From Gaiella sp038230035 (GTDB lineage Bacteria; Actinomycetota; Thermoleophilia; Gaiellales; Gaiellaceae), in contig JBBRNX010000004.1 in assembly GCA_038230035.1 (NCBI GenBank), positions 1 through 64,000 on the forward strand: DNA of 64,000 bases. Reading direction: 5' to 3'. Below are positions 8,865 to 17,317 of this stretch, piece after piece (position 1 is the first letter of the stretch; every line of letters begins with the position of its first letter). The notes under the pieces are model-generated. The model was not told the origin of the DNA and did no database searches. It saw only the letters and a program-made list of their open reading frames with translations. Position numbers and translations under genes: made by a program.

Positions 8865-9818
8865 ATGATCCCGCGAGCACGCCTGAACGGACACCGGTCG
8901 AGCATCGGCGCGGTGGCAATTGCAGCGGCAACTGTCGGCGCACTGCTCGTCGCCGGGCCGCTCCAAGCACGATCGAGTGCACTTCCCACCGGCAATCTCG
9001 TCCAGAACCCCGGCGGCGAGGCGGATCAGCCCCCAACCGACACGAACGCGGTCGTGCCCCCACAAGGCTGGACGACGACGGGCACCTTCACGTCGATCCG
9101 GTACGGCTCACCGGACTTCTTGACGACCGCCTTTGCAGCGCAGATCGGCGGCGGCAACAACCTCTTCACCGGAGGCAAGAATGCGCCTCTCTCGACCGCC
9201 ACACAACTGATCGACGTAAGCGCTGCGGCAGCCGACATCGACGCCGGCGGCGTGCAAGCGAAGCTCTCCGCGTACCTCGGCGGCTACGCGAGCCAGAAGG
9301 ATGCGGCGATGGTCGATGCCACGTTCCTCAGCGCGACGGATGCTTCGCTCGGGTCGCTGAGGATCGGGCCGGTCACACCCGCCGACAGGAACTTCAAGAA
9401 CACGCTGCTCCCCCGCGCAGGGACGGCCGAAGTGCCGAAGGGCGCGACGAAGATCAAGGTCGTCCTCACCTCAACGCGGGCTGACGGCACCTACAACGAC
9501 GGCTACATGGACAACATCTCGCTCGAGCTCGCTACTACTTCGACGCCTCCACCTCCGCCGCCGCCGGCTACGGGCAAGCCGACGCTCGCGGTCTCGTGCT
9601 CCGGCAAAACGCTCGTGGCCACCGTTCGGCCTGCTGCAGGCCGAAAGATCACCTCGGTCACGTTCCTCGTCAACGGCAAGGCGCTCCTGGTCGACTTGAA
9701 GGCGCCATTCACGCTGCGGACGAAGCCAACTGGTCATCCGGCACACCTGAAGGTGACTGCGCGCGTGCGGGCCGCCGGGAAGAACACCCTGCTGACGAAG
9801 ACGGTGAGGCCATGCTGA
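8865..9818 (+). CDS. Exported protein with proline linker and C-terminal Ig-like region, unknown function
   Basis: A 317-residue protein with an N-terminal signal sequence (hydrophobic stretch around residues 15-33). A mature domain starting LPTGNLVQNPGGEAD follows; this NPGGE start is common in carbohydrate-binding-like jelly-roll domains of exported proteins. A polyproline linker near residues 228-235 leads to an Ig-like C-terminal domain with two cysteines (one near its start, one at the terminus) that could form a disulfide. No catalytic motif is seen. GAAGGAG sits eight bases before the ATG. The 3' end overlaps the MauE-thioredoxin gene by seven bases, so the two are likely co-translated. 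Confidence 0.85.
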   Translation: MIPRARLNGHRSSIGAVAIAAATVGALLVAGPLQARSSALPTGNLVQNPGGEADQPPTDTNAVVPPQGWTTTGTFTSIRYGSPDFLTTAFAAQIGGGNNLFTGGKNAPLSTATQLIDVSAAAADIDAGGVQAKLSAYLGGYASQKDAAMVDATFLSATDASLGSLRIGPVTPADRNFKNTLLPRAGTAEVPKGATKIKVVLTSTRADGTYNDGYMDNISLELATTSTPPPPPPPATGKPTLAVSCSGKTLVATVRPAAGRKITSVTFLVNGKALLVDLKAPFTLRTKPTGHPAHLKVTARVRAAGKNTLLTKTVRPC

Positions 9819-11277
9819 GCAACGCGCTCGGTCTCGCCGCCGGGCTCACGGTCGCCGCGGTCTTCGCGGCGGCCGGGCTCGGGAAGCTGAGAGATCGTGC
9901 AGGAACCCGCAAAGCCGTCGGGGAGTTCGGTGCTCCCGACCGGCTGGTGGCGCCGGTCGCGCTGCTGCTGCCGGTCGCCGAGCTCGTCGTCGCAATCGCT
10001 CTGCTGTTCGCTACAACGCGGTCGGCGGGCGCACTGGGAGCACTCGTCCTGCTCGGCGTCTTCTCGACGGCCATCGGTGTGAGTCTCGCCCGTGGTCGGA
10101 CGCCGGACTGCCATTGCTTCGGCCAGCTGCACTCGACGCCCGCGAGCTGGAAGACCCTCGTCCGGAACGCGCTGCTCGCCGGGCTCGCGGCCGTGGCTCT
10201 CGTCGCGGGCGGGCCGGGTGCGTTCGGGTGGATCGGGAACCTCAGACCGGTCGGGACCCTGGCGCTCGTAGCCGGAGCCGTCGCCGCCAGCCTCGCTGTC
10301 GGCGGAAGCTTCGCGTTCATCTCGCTCATGCGCTCACATGGGCGCGTCCTCCTGCGTCTCGACACGGTCGAGAGTGCGCTCCGCGAGGCAGGCATCGAGG
10401 TGCCGGACGACGAGGATTCGCTGTCGCAGCTCGGCATCGATCCCGGCTCGCCGGCACCGGCGTTCGCGGCGGAAACCGCGAGCGAAGACCACACGTCCCT
10501 CGACAACCTCCTCGAACCTGGCCTCCCGCTCCTGCTGCTCTTCACGAGTCCGACGTGCGGCCCCTGCCAGGCTCTGCTGCCGGATATCTCGCGTTGGCAG
10601 CACGAGTACGCGGATCAGCTGACGATCGCGACATTGAACGGCGGCGAGAAGGCGGCGATCACTGCAGAGGCGCACGAGCACGGTCTCGAGCGCGTGCTCA
10701 TCGACCACGACCTTGCCGTTCTCGAGTCGTACCAGGTGACGGGAACACCAAGCGCCGTGCTCGTCGCCGAGGACGGAACGATCGCGAGCTATCTCGCGTC
10801 GGGCTCCGGGGAAATCGAAGAGCTCGTCGAACGCGTAACGCTGGCGAGGAAGAGCCTGGCGGCCTGCCGATGGGGACGCCGGCGCCGGGGCTCGAGCTCC
10901 ACGACCTGGACGGCGCTCGAGTCGCGCTCGCCGATCCCGAGCGAGAGACTCTCGTCCTGTTCTGGAACCCCGGGTGCGGCTTCTGTCGTTCGATGCTCGA
11001 CGACATTCTGGGCTGGGAGCAGGCGAATGACGCCGACCTGCGTCTGCTCGTCGTCTCTTCGGGAGACGCCGAAGACACACGGGCCAACGGCTTCCGCGCG
11101 AAGGTCGTACTCGACCCCGGATACACGGCGGCTGCTGCTTTCGGTGCGAGCGGTACGCCAATGGCTGTCGTGCTCGACCGAAACGGACGCGTCGCGTCGC
11201 GCCTAGTCGGTGGAGTCGCCGGAATCATGGCGCTTGCGGCGACGTACCGTCACGACCGCGAGGTGGCGGCGTCATGA
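9812..11277 (+). CDS. MauE/DoxX-like membrane protein fused to two thioredoxin domains; frameshifted near 10850
   Basis: Membrane-anchored disulfide protein. The N-terminal half has a MauE-type four-helix domain with the CHCFG motif. A first thioredoxin domain with active site CGPC follows (about residue 250), then a second domain with CGFC and a TlpA/AhpC-like core (GTPAPGLELHDLDG start). The span is 1,466 nt, one short of a multiple of three: the first frame runs from 9812, but the second thioredoxin lies in the frame entered by adding one base near 10840-10870. Without correction the first frame reads on to 11206 as meaningless Arg/Ser-rich sequence. An ATG at 10870 could start the second domain separately. 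It overlaps the next gene by ATGA. In methylamine dehydrogenase systems MauE and the thioredoxin-like MauD help form disulfides in a Cys-rich exported subunit; the next gene is exactly such a protein. Confidence 0.82.
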
Positions 11278-12635
11278 GCGAACGCTTCTTCGACAACCTC
11301 GCCCGCACGCTCGCCTCCCCGATGCCGCGACGGCGCGCGCTGCGGCTGACCGGCGCGGCGCTCGTCGCGGCAGCCGTGCCGGGCCTCCGACCGCGGTCGG
11401 CTCTAGGGGCGTCCCGGGACTGCGGCACCAAGTCCACCCCGTGCAGCTCGCTGTGCCTGCTGACCAACCCAAAGGGCGCCTGCGGGATCCCGATCTTCAA
11501 CGACTGCAATCAGGAGCTGTGCCATGTCGGACTCGCCGGCTGCATAAGGCCGGACCAGGTCTGTTGCCCGGTGGCGCCCGACCCCTGGTACTGCGAGAAG
11601 GGCCAGGAATGTGGCACCAAGCCCGGACAGTGCATCACCAAGTGGTACTGCCAGAAGCAGTCTCTCGGCACCGACTTCTGCGACCAGATCTGCAAGGAGA
11701 CCGGGCACGACAAGTGCATCGGCGTGTGCTGCACGAAGAACGAGACCTGTGGCTTCTTCGGTTGCTCGTGCAAGTCCGGATACGTGTCCGCGGGCAACGG
11801 AACGTGCACCGAGCCGAAGAACGATCCCGGCGAGCCCAAGCCGGGGTGGAACCTGTTCAGCGGTTGGCGGGACACGTTCGGCCAGACGGCCGCAACACAC
11901 GGCGGCAAGCGATATCTGATCGCCGGTGGCGAGGTTCCCGCAGGATCGGTGACTCCCGTTGCAGCGTTGCGGGCATTGGCGGCCGTCAACGCGCAAGGCG
12001 CCGCCGCGATGCTCTCGATCCGGTTCGGCAAGCCCGACCCGGCCTACGCGCAGAAAGTCACGCCGTCGCGCGCCACGCCGCCGACGGTTTCGGCGGGCGC
12101 CGGGCTCGACGCCGCGTCCGCGGCGGCGCTCAACAAGCTGCTCGTGGCCGAGGCGCGCGCCCACTCACTGATCGGCGCTATGGCGAAGGCGCTGTGGCGT
12201 GCGCGCGCAGCTCACGACGCGAAGAACCCGACAGCTGCCAGCGAACAGCTTCGGTCGTCGGCCGCATTCGCAGCCCAGGCGGCTTCGGCGCTCGGGAGAG
12301 TCCAAGACCTACGGACGGGGGCTGCCGCAGCGCTGACGGCCGCCGGAGTTTCAGAGGTGCTCTCGACGGAGGACGGGGTCGCGGCTGTCTTCGCCGCCGT
12401 GAGGTCACGGGGCATCGCCCGAGCCCTGGGTGCGCCGCTAGGCAAGCTCGGGGTCGGCAGCGCCGACCTGAAACGCCTGAGCACTTATACGCTCGAGCGG
12501 TCCGTCGCCTCGGCCGTCGGGCCTGTCCTGATCGCGCCGTTGGCGGATCCGTCGCGTGCCACCGACCTGAAGTCCCTGGTCGCCGAGCTGTCGAAGTACT
12601 CGACGCGAGCACGCCGGCACCCGATCGCAAACTGA
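11274..12635 (+). CDS. Tat-exported protein with a 22-cysteine domain, unknown function
   Basis: A 453-residue protein. The N-terminus has a twin-arginine signal (PRRRALRLTGAALVAAA). The mature protein begins with a domain of about 130 residues containing 22 cysteines, with spacing reminiscent of EGF-like or small knotted modules (for example QVCCP, GVCC, FGCSCKSGY). The remaining 260 residues contain no cysteine and are largely alanine-rich helix. The ATG overlaps the stop of the MauE-thioredoxin gene (ATGA). The neighbour's disulfide machinery therefore probably folds this protein outside the membrane. The function of the mature protein is not known; no catalytic motif is recognised. Confidence 0.86.
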   Translation: MSERFFDNLARTLASPMPRRRALRLTGAALVAAAVPGLRPRSALGASRDCGTKSTPCSSLCLLTNPKGACGIPIFNDCNQELCHVGLAGCIRPDQVCCPVAPDPWYCEKGQECGTKPGQCITKWYCQKQSLGTDFCDQICKETGHDKCIGVCCTKNETCGFFGCSCKSGYVSAGNGTCTEPKNDPGEPKPGWNLFSGWRDTFGQTAATHGGKRYLIAGGEVPAGSVTPVAALRALAAVNAQGAAAMLSIRFGKPDPAYAQKVTPSRATPPTVSAGAGLDAASAAALNKLLVAEARAHSLIGAMAKALWRARAAHDAKNPTAASEQLRSSAAFAAQAASALGRVQDLRTGAAAALTAAGVSEVLSTEDGVAAVFAAVRSRGIARALGAPLGKLGVGSADLKRLSTYTLERSVASAVGPVLIAPLADPSRATDLKSLVAELSKYSTRARRHPIAN

Positions 12636-12723
12636 CGTGGATAACCGGCTCGTCGACGTGGAGCACTCAACCTCAACGAATGGAGCACACGGTGAAACGG
12701 CGCGACAACGAACGGAGGACACG

Positions 12724-13122
12724 ATGACACGATCGAGACTGATGATGGGCGCCGGGATCCTTGCCGCGGTCGCCGTGCTCGCCGCTGGAGCAATCCGCTC
12801 AACCGCGGCCACCGCGACGACCGCGACCACCGCCCAGGCCTGCGGCACCTTCTCGGGAACCGCCTGGGAGGACCTCGTCAAAGGCGTCAAGGGCATCCAG
12901 TGGAAGGTGGTGGCGGTTGGTGTCAAGTGCTCCTACGCCCGATCGTGGGCGATCAAGCTCGCCAAGCCGAACTACAAGGGGCGACCCGCGGGTGCAATTC
13001 GGGGACCTGCAGGTTGGAAGTGCTACTCGGCGATTGACGTCGCGGGCGGAACTCCAGGTGAATGCCGGAAGGGATTGAAGACTCACTTCGCCTGGGGCTA
13101 CTCGAGTCAAACCTTGGCGTAG
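12724..13122 (+). CDS. Small exported protein, unknown function
   Basis: A 132-residue protein with an N-terminal signal peptide (hydrophobic residues 8-25, then an Ala/Thr-rich cleavage region). The mature part begins QACGTFSGTAWEDL and contains four cysteines, consistent with two disulfides after export. The chosen ATG follows GGAGGAC by about six bases, better than the upstream ATG frames. No known family is recognised. It lies in a string of exported-protein genes on the same strand. Confidence 0.75.
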   Translation: MTRSRLMMGAGILAAVAVLAAGAIRSTAATATTATTAQACGTFSGTAWEDLVKGVKGIQWKVVAVGVKCSYARSWAIKLAKPNYKGRPAGAIRGPAGWKCYSAIDVAGGTPGECRKGLKTHFAWGYSSQTLA

Positions 13123-13175
13123 TCCTGGTGCTGCCCGGCGTTCTGGCGATGCCACCACGATCAAACGGAGCCGCA

Positions 13176-13709
13176 ATGCAACGAAAGCAGACGATCGGAA
13201 AGCAAGCTTCTCGCCTCGCCGCGACGTTAGCCGCGCTTGCTGCGCTACTCGCCGCTTCAGCCGCGGGTGCCGGTCTGCCGAAGGTCGGCGACTGGATCTA
13301 CGACATCCCGACGGGAACAGTCTTTGGTAGGTCCGAGCGCCATCCAACGAGCTTCCGAGCCTACGTCGAGTTCAGTGGCAACGGAACAGGCTTCGTCTAC
13401 GCCTTCGACGCAATCGTCGGCGACGGCACATGCACGAAGAACGGACGCAGAATCAAGAAGCCGGTCGGAGGAGCAACGCGCTCAGATGGCCCGGACACGC
13501 CAGGCCATCTGGCGATCCCGATCAGGCGTGACGGCCATTTCTCGGGAAGAGCCAACGTGATCGACGACAAAGAAGCCGCCACGGTGAAGGGCCAAATCAA
13601 CGGCACCAAGTTGACCGGCACGGTCAAACTCCACGTGCGCAACGCTGTCTGGGGAGATTGCCAGGGCACGGGCAAGATCGTGCACATAAAGGGTGTCCGG
13701 GTCGCCTAG
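13176..13709 (+). CDS. Exported beta-rich protein, unknown function
   Basis: A 177-residue protein with a signal peptide (LAATLAALAALLAASAAGAG). The mature domain is rich in Gly, Thr and Lys with alternating hydrophobic residues, suggesting beta structure, and has two cysteines. The ATG at 13176 has ACGGAG five bases upstream; the frame is open further upstream, but that part overlaps the preceding gene and lacks a signal sequence. No family is recognised. Confidence 0.75.
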   Translation: MQRKQTIGKQASRLAATLAALAALLAASAAGAGLPKVGDWIYDIPTGTVFGRSERHPTSFRAYVEFSGNGTGFVYAFDAIVGDGTCTKNGRRIKKPVGGATRSDGPDTPGHLAIPIRRDGHFSGRANVIDDKEAATVKGQINGTKLTGTVKLHVRNAVWGDCQGTGKIVHIKGVRVA

Positions 13710-13886
13710 CAAGACAACCGACGACTCGTAACCGAAGCCCGGCGGGCTAAGCGGATGGACGAGATCGTCTGGCGCGAGCCCGCGCTCGAGACCATTAGGC
13801 GCCGACCCGAGCCGTTGCCCGAACGCCCCGGTCAAGCCGGCCCGGGCCGTCCGTCCAATGCGACGCAACGCCATGAGGAGATAGAG

Positions 13887-14462
13887 ATGAACACACAAGG
13901 CCGATGGAAGAACGCCGGGTCGCTTGGGGCATGCCTTGCGATCGCTCTCTGCCTGGTGCTTCCGGCTCTGGCCGCGCCGCCGACGAGCGCGACGATCATG
14001 GAGGGCGTGTCGATGGGCAAGGTGCGGCTCATGATGAAGCGGAGCGCAGTCGTCGTGATATTTGGGAAGCCCACCTCGTGCTTGAAGCTCTACACGGACC
14101 TGGTCGACTGCCAGTGGCTTGCACCAACGCATCCGCCCAACTTCGTCGGAGCCGTCTCGGTGAGGTTCTGGAAAGGCGCGGCGATCGAGATCCACCTGAT
14201 GGCGCCTGATCGTGCTCGACCGGAGTACCGAAACGTGCCCTTGCTCAGCGGCTGGAAGACGACGAAGGGCATTGGCCTCGGGTCGAGCGCCTCGAGTGTG
14301 CGGGCGGCGTACGGGCACGCGTTGACCCAGCAGAATTACCCTGCAGGCGTACGCTTGAAGCTCATCTCGAAGCGAGGTGGGAGGCGGGTGGAGACATGGT
14401 TCGAGATCGGCCCCTCGGCCTCCACCGTCTGGGAGATCATCATCCTCACGCCGGCCTCGTAG
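13887..14462 (+). CDS. Exported protein with two BamE/SmpA-like motifs, unknown function
   Basis: A 191-residue protein with a signal peptide ending at ALAAPPTS. The mature part has two similar segments, GVSMGKVRLMMKRS...FGKPTS and GIGLGSSASSVRAAYGHA. These resemble the short 'GMs-xx-V-xxxlG-P' helix-turn seen in SmpA/OmlA-like lipoprotein domains. The likeness is by motif only. GAGGAG precedes the ATG by six bases. The 177-nt gap before it holds no gene I can support. Confidence 0.74.
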   Translation: MNTQGRWKNAGSLGACLAIALCLVLPALAAPPTSATIMEGVSMGKVRLMMKRSAVVVIFGKPTSCLKLYTDLVDCQWLAPTHPPNFVGAVSVRFWKGAAIEIHLMAPDRARPEYRNVPLLSGWKTTKGIGLGSSASSVRAAYGHALTQQNYPAGVRLKLISKRGGRRVETWFEIGPSASTVWEIIILTPAS

Positions 14463-14520
14463 AACCACACATCGGGGTGTTTATCGTCCAGTCGCCAAAA
14501 GCCGATCAGTGAGCGGACGC

Positions 14521-15537
14521 ATGCTGACCACTCATTACCTGAAAGCTGTTGCAATCGCCGTCGCCATGGCGGCGATCGTCGCGGCAACGGGCAATGCGGT
14601 GACGCTTCGAAGCTCCGCTCCGACGGCCAGTGCGCAGTTCGGCGAGCCTGCACCCGGCAAGGTACTGCTCGGCGTCGTTGGGCCGGATCCGCCCGCGTTT
14701 GACCGGCTGACCGGGAAGCACCACGCGCTGCACGTGATGTTCGCCACCTTCGCCGGCGACGTCGCCGGGCTGATCGGCAAGGAGTACGCGGCGGGGCGGC
14801 TCCCTGTCCTCTCGCTCTCGTCGTCGTTTCCGCCGGCCGACATCGCGCGCGGCGCCGAGGACTTCCGCTACGTCGCGCTCGCCGCCGCCCTCAACGGGAC
14901 GGGCAAGAACATCTGGGTGCGAATCCTGCCCGAGATGAACGGCGCGTGGAACCCCTGGTGCGCGTTCGACGTCTCCGGCCGCTCGCGCGGGCCGAGGTAC
15001 GCGACGCCGCAGTTCGTCCGGGCCTTTAGACGAATCGCTCTGATCTTGCGCGGCGGCCCGGCCGCGGCGATCAACGCGAAGCTCCGAGGCGCAGGGCTGC
15101 AGCCGCTTCAGGCCGCCCAAGACATCAAGCCGTCGGGCAAGGTCGCGATCATCTGGAACCCGCAAGGCCACGGGACGCCGTTTATCGACGCGAACGGCCC
15201 CGCCGCGTACTGGCCGGGCCAGAGTTACGTCGACATCGTCGCCGACGACATGTACTCCGACAGCGCTGAGCCGTCGTGGCAGGGGATGGACACGCTGTAC
15301 GCCTATGCGAAGCCGTTCCTCGTCGCCGAATGGGGGCTCAAAGGCGAGGACAACACGACCTTCGCAAGCCGGATGTTCGCATGGATCCCGAGCCACCGAC
15401 GAATGATTGGGCTCGTCTACTTCAACAAAGGCTGGAGCGGCGGCAGCGGCATCTACGAGTTGGGCTCGAAGCCTCGCTCGCTTGCCATCTACCGCGGCGC
15501 GATCCGCAACCCGCGCTTCCTGGCGACGTTGCCGTAG
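14521..15537 (+). CDS. Exported GH26-like glycoside hydrolase
   Basis: A 338-residue secreted protein with an N-terminal membrane or signal segment (residues 8-24). The core resembles the GH26 (beta-mannanase) TIM barrel. ILPEMNGAWNPW matches the acid/base motif, usually RPxHEMNGxWxPW, with the His before Glu replaced by Pro. FLVAEWGLKG supplies the second glutamate, expected as the nucleophile. Both catalytic Glu are therefore in place. The substrate is unknown; GH26 enzymes act on mannans or mixed-linked glucans. It ends the run of exported proteins and lies 49 nt before the RHH/inositol-phosphate synthase unit. Confidence 0.8.
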   Translation: MLTTHYLKAVAIAVAMAAIVAATGNAVTLRSSAPTASAQFGEPAPGKVLLGVVGPDPPAFDRLTGKHHALHVMFATFAGDVAGLIGKEYAAGRLPVLSLSSSFPPADIARGAEDFRYVALAAALNGTGKNIWVRILPEMNGAWNPWCAFDVSGRSRGPRYATPQFVRAFRRIALILRGGPAAAINAKLRGAGLQPLQAAQDIKPSGKVAIIWNPQGHGTPFIDANGPAAYWPGQSYVDIVADDMYSDSAEPSWQGMDTLYAYAKPFLVAEWGLKGEDNTTFASRMFAWIPSHRRMIGLVYFNKGWSGGSGIYELGSKPRSLAIYRGAIRNPRFLATLP

Positions 15538-15575
15538 CGCCCGCGACACAGCGGTAGCCGTTTCGCACTGCTATT

Positions 15576-15716
15576 GTGCTAGCACTTTGACTGCTAGCAG
15601 ATCTCCACGGAAGGGCGTCCTAGTGAGGATGCCCTTCTCGTTGAAGCAGGCTCTCGTCCGCGAAACGGCTCGGCGCGACGCTTCTCTCAACGACGTCGCT
15701 GTCGGACTGCTAGCAG
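15576..15716. promoter_or_regulatory. Three TGCTAGCA-core palindromes around the RHH segment start (15576-15585, 15591-15600, 15707-15716)
   Basis: GTGCTAGCAC at 15576-15585 and CTGCTAGCAG at 15591-15600 are perfect 10-bp palindromes spaced 15 bp centre to centre. An identical CTGCTAGCAG recurs at 15707-15716 inside the reading frame. Paired short palindromes next to the start of a ribbon-helix-helix protein are typical of autoregulatory operators bound by RHH dimers of dimers. Assignment to this RHH segment is inference. Confidence 0.55.
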
Positions 15717-15961
15717 ATTCCCTTGGGCTTGACTACCGCCCTACTGGGCGCAAGAGCCCTCTCCCGGGCTCGAGCCCCGTCCTTCTCCTCCGCATGCCGG
15801 ACGAGATCCGTGACGCCATCCAGGCCGAGTCGACAGCGACCGGCCAGACCCTCAACGACGTCGTCCTCCGCGCACTCGCGCACGAGCTCGGCGTTCCCTT
15901 CACATCGAACAGACAACGGCCCACGGTTCGGGAACGTACGGGTCGAAGAAAGGACACACCT
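15587..15961 (+). CDS. Tandem ribbon-helix-helix segment, in frame with inositol-phosphate synthase and without a stop between
   Basis: About 125 codons upstream of the inositol-phosphate synthase gene encode two copies of an Arc/HicB-type ribbon-helix-helix. The first is VLVRMPFSLKQALVRETA with a second helix ASLNDVAVGLLADSLG; the second is LLLRMPDEIRDAIQAEST with TLNDVVLRALAHELG. Each has the basic beta strand, two helices and the shared LNDV turn. The likely start is TTG at 15587 (or ATG at 15629). The frame passes straight into the synthase, so either a fusion of about 506 residues is made or internal initiation at 15962 gives the enzyme alone. TGCTAGCA palindromes at the start suggest self-regulation. 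Confidence 0.62.
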
Positions 15962-17107
15962 ATGGCCGCCACAAACGGCAGCAAGAACGGCTCCGGGCGC
16001 GCAAAGGACAAGGTGCGCGTCGCGATCATCGGCGCCGGCAACTGCGCCAACTCGCTCCTCCAGGGCGTCGAGTACTACAAGAACGCGAACCCCGAGGACA
16101 GCGTCCCGGGTCTCATGCACGTCGACCTCGGCGGGTACCACATCTCGGACATCGAGTTCGTGGCCGCCTTCGACGTCGTCAAGGGCAAGGTCGGCGTTGA
16201 CCTCGCCGACGCGATCTGGGCGCATCCGAACGACACGATCAAGTTCTCCGACGTCCCGAAGACGGGCATCACGGTCTCGCGAGGCATGACGCACGACGGT
16301 CTCGGCAAGTACATCTCGCAAATCGTCGAGAAGGCGCCGGGCGAGACCGCCGACGTCGTCGGGATCCTCAAGGAGACCGGCGCGGACGTCGTCGTCAACT
16401 ACCTCCCTGTCGGTTCGGAGGAAGCCACGAAGTGGTACACCGAGCAGATCCTCAGCGCAGGTGTGGCGATGGTGAACTGCATGCCGGTGTTCATCGCACG
16501 TGAGCCGTACTGGCAGAAGCGCTTCGAACAGGCCGGCGTGCCGATCATCGGCGACGACATCAAGTCGCAGGTCGGCGCGACGATCACGCACCGCATCCTC
16601 ACCACCCTCTTCGGGGATCGAGGTGTGCACCTCGACAGGACGATGCAGCTGAACGTGGGTGGCAACTCCGACTTCCGCAACATGCTCGAGCGGGATCGCC
16701 TGGAGTCGAAGAAGATCTCGAAGACGAACGCGGTCACGTCGATGCTCGACTACGACATCGGCGCCGACAACGTCCACGTCGGCCCGTCCGACTTCGTGCC
16801 GTGGCTGACCGACCGCAAGTGGGCCTATATCCGCATGGAGGGCTCGGCGTTCGGCGACGTGCCGCTGAACATGGAGTTGAAGCTCGAGGTGTGGGACTCG
16901 CCGAACTCGGCCGGCATCGTGATCGACGCCGTCCGGCTCGCGAAGCTCGCCCTCAACAACGGCATCTCGGGCGCCCTCGAGGCTCCGTCCAGCTACCTGA
17001 TGAAGTCACCGCCGAAGCAGATCCGCGACGACGAATCACGTGAGCTCGTCGAGCGCTACATCGCACAGAACTCCGCGAAGAAGGCAAAGGCAGCCGCCAA
17101 GGCGTGA
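15962..17107 (+). CDS. ino1: Inositol-3-phosphate synthase (actinobacterial Ino1)
   Basis: NAD-dependent isomerase converting glucose-6-phosphate to L-myo-inositol-1-phosphate. The Rossmann motif VRVAIIGAGNCANS opens the domain about residue 18. Family landmarks follow: VVNYLPVGSEEA, GDDIKSQVGATITHR, the catalytic LNVGGNSDFRN region and the SAGIVIDAVR segment. At 381 residues it is the usual length for actinobacterial Ino1. The internal ATG is supported by GAAAGGA seven bases upstream, although the frame continues upstream into a tandem RHH segment. Inositol phosphate could feed the phosphatidyltransferase at 5123. Confidence 0.95.
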   Translation: MAATNGSKNGSGRAKDKVRVAIIGAGNCANSLLQGVEYYKNANPEDSVPGLMHVDLGGYHISDIEFVAAFDVVKGKVGVDLADAIWAHPNDTIKFSDVPKTGITVSRGMTHDGLGKYISQIVEKAPGETADVVGILKETGADVVVNYLPVGSEEATKWYTEQILSAGVAMVNCMPVFIAREPYWQKRFEQAGVPIIGDDIKSQVGATITHRILTTLFGDRGVHLDRTMQLNVGGNSDFRNMLERDRLESKKISKTNAVTSMLDYDIGADNVHVGPSDFVPWLTDRKWAYIRMEGSAFGDVPLNMELKLEVWDSPNSAGIVIDAVRLAKLALNNGISGALEAPSSYLMKSPPKQIRDDESRELVERYIAQNSAKKAKAAAKA

Positions 17108-17310
17108 CTCGCTCCGGACTCAGCCGGATCTTCTGGATCGGGGCGGCGGCGTTCGTCGTCGCTGCCCCGATCGCGTTCACCGCCGTCGTCGAAGACAGCC
17201 TGTCCGACTCCGGCTGGAAGATCCTCCTCACGGTCGCTGTCCTGCTACTCGCGGGGGCAACAACGTTCGGGCGTCGCTCGGCGATGAGGAACGGGAAGGC
17301 GGTGGCGTAG
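17104..17310 (+). CDS. Small two-helix membrane protein
   Basis: A 68-residue protein with two predicted membrane helices (around residues 8-27 and 38-55), starting MTRSGLSRIFWIGAAAF. The GTG start overlaps the ino1 stop by four bases (GTGA), the overlap style used across this window, which supports a real gene. No family is recognised. It sits between ino1 and the DUF2339 gene on the same strand. Confidence 0.6.
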   Translation: MTRSGLSRIFWIGAAAFVVAAPIAFTAVVEDSLSDSGWKILLTVAVLLLAGATTFGRRSAMRNGKAVA

Positions 17311-17317
17311 CCCAGGA

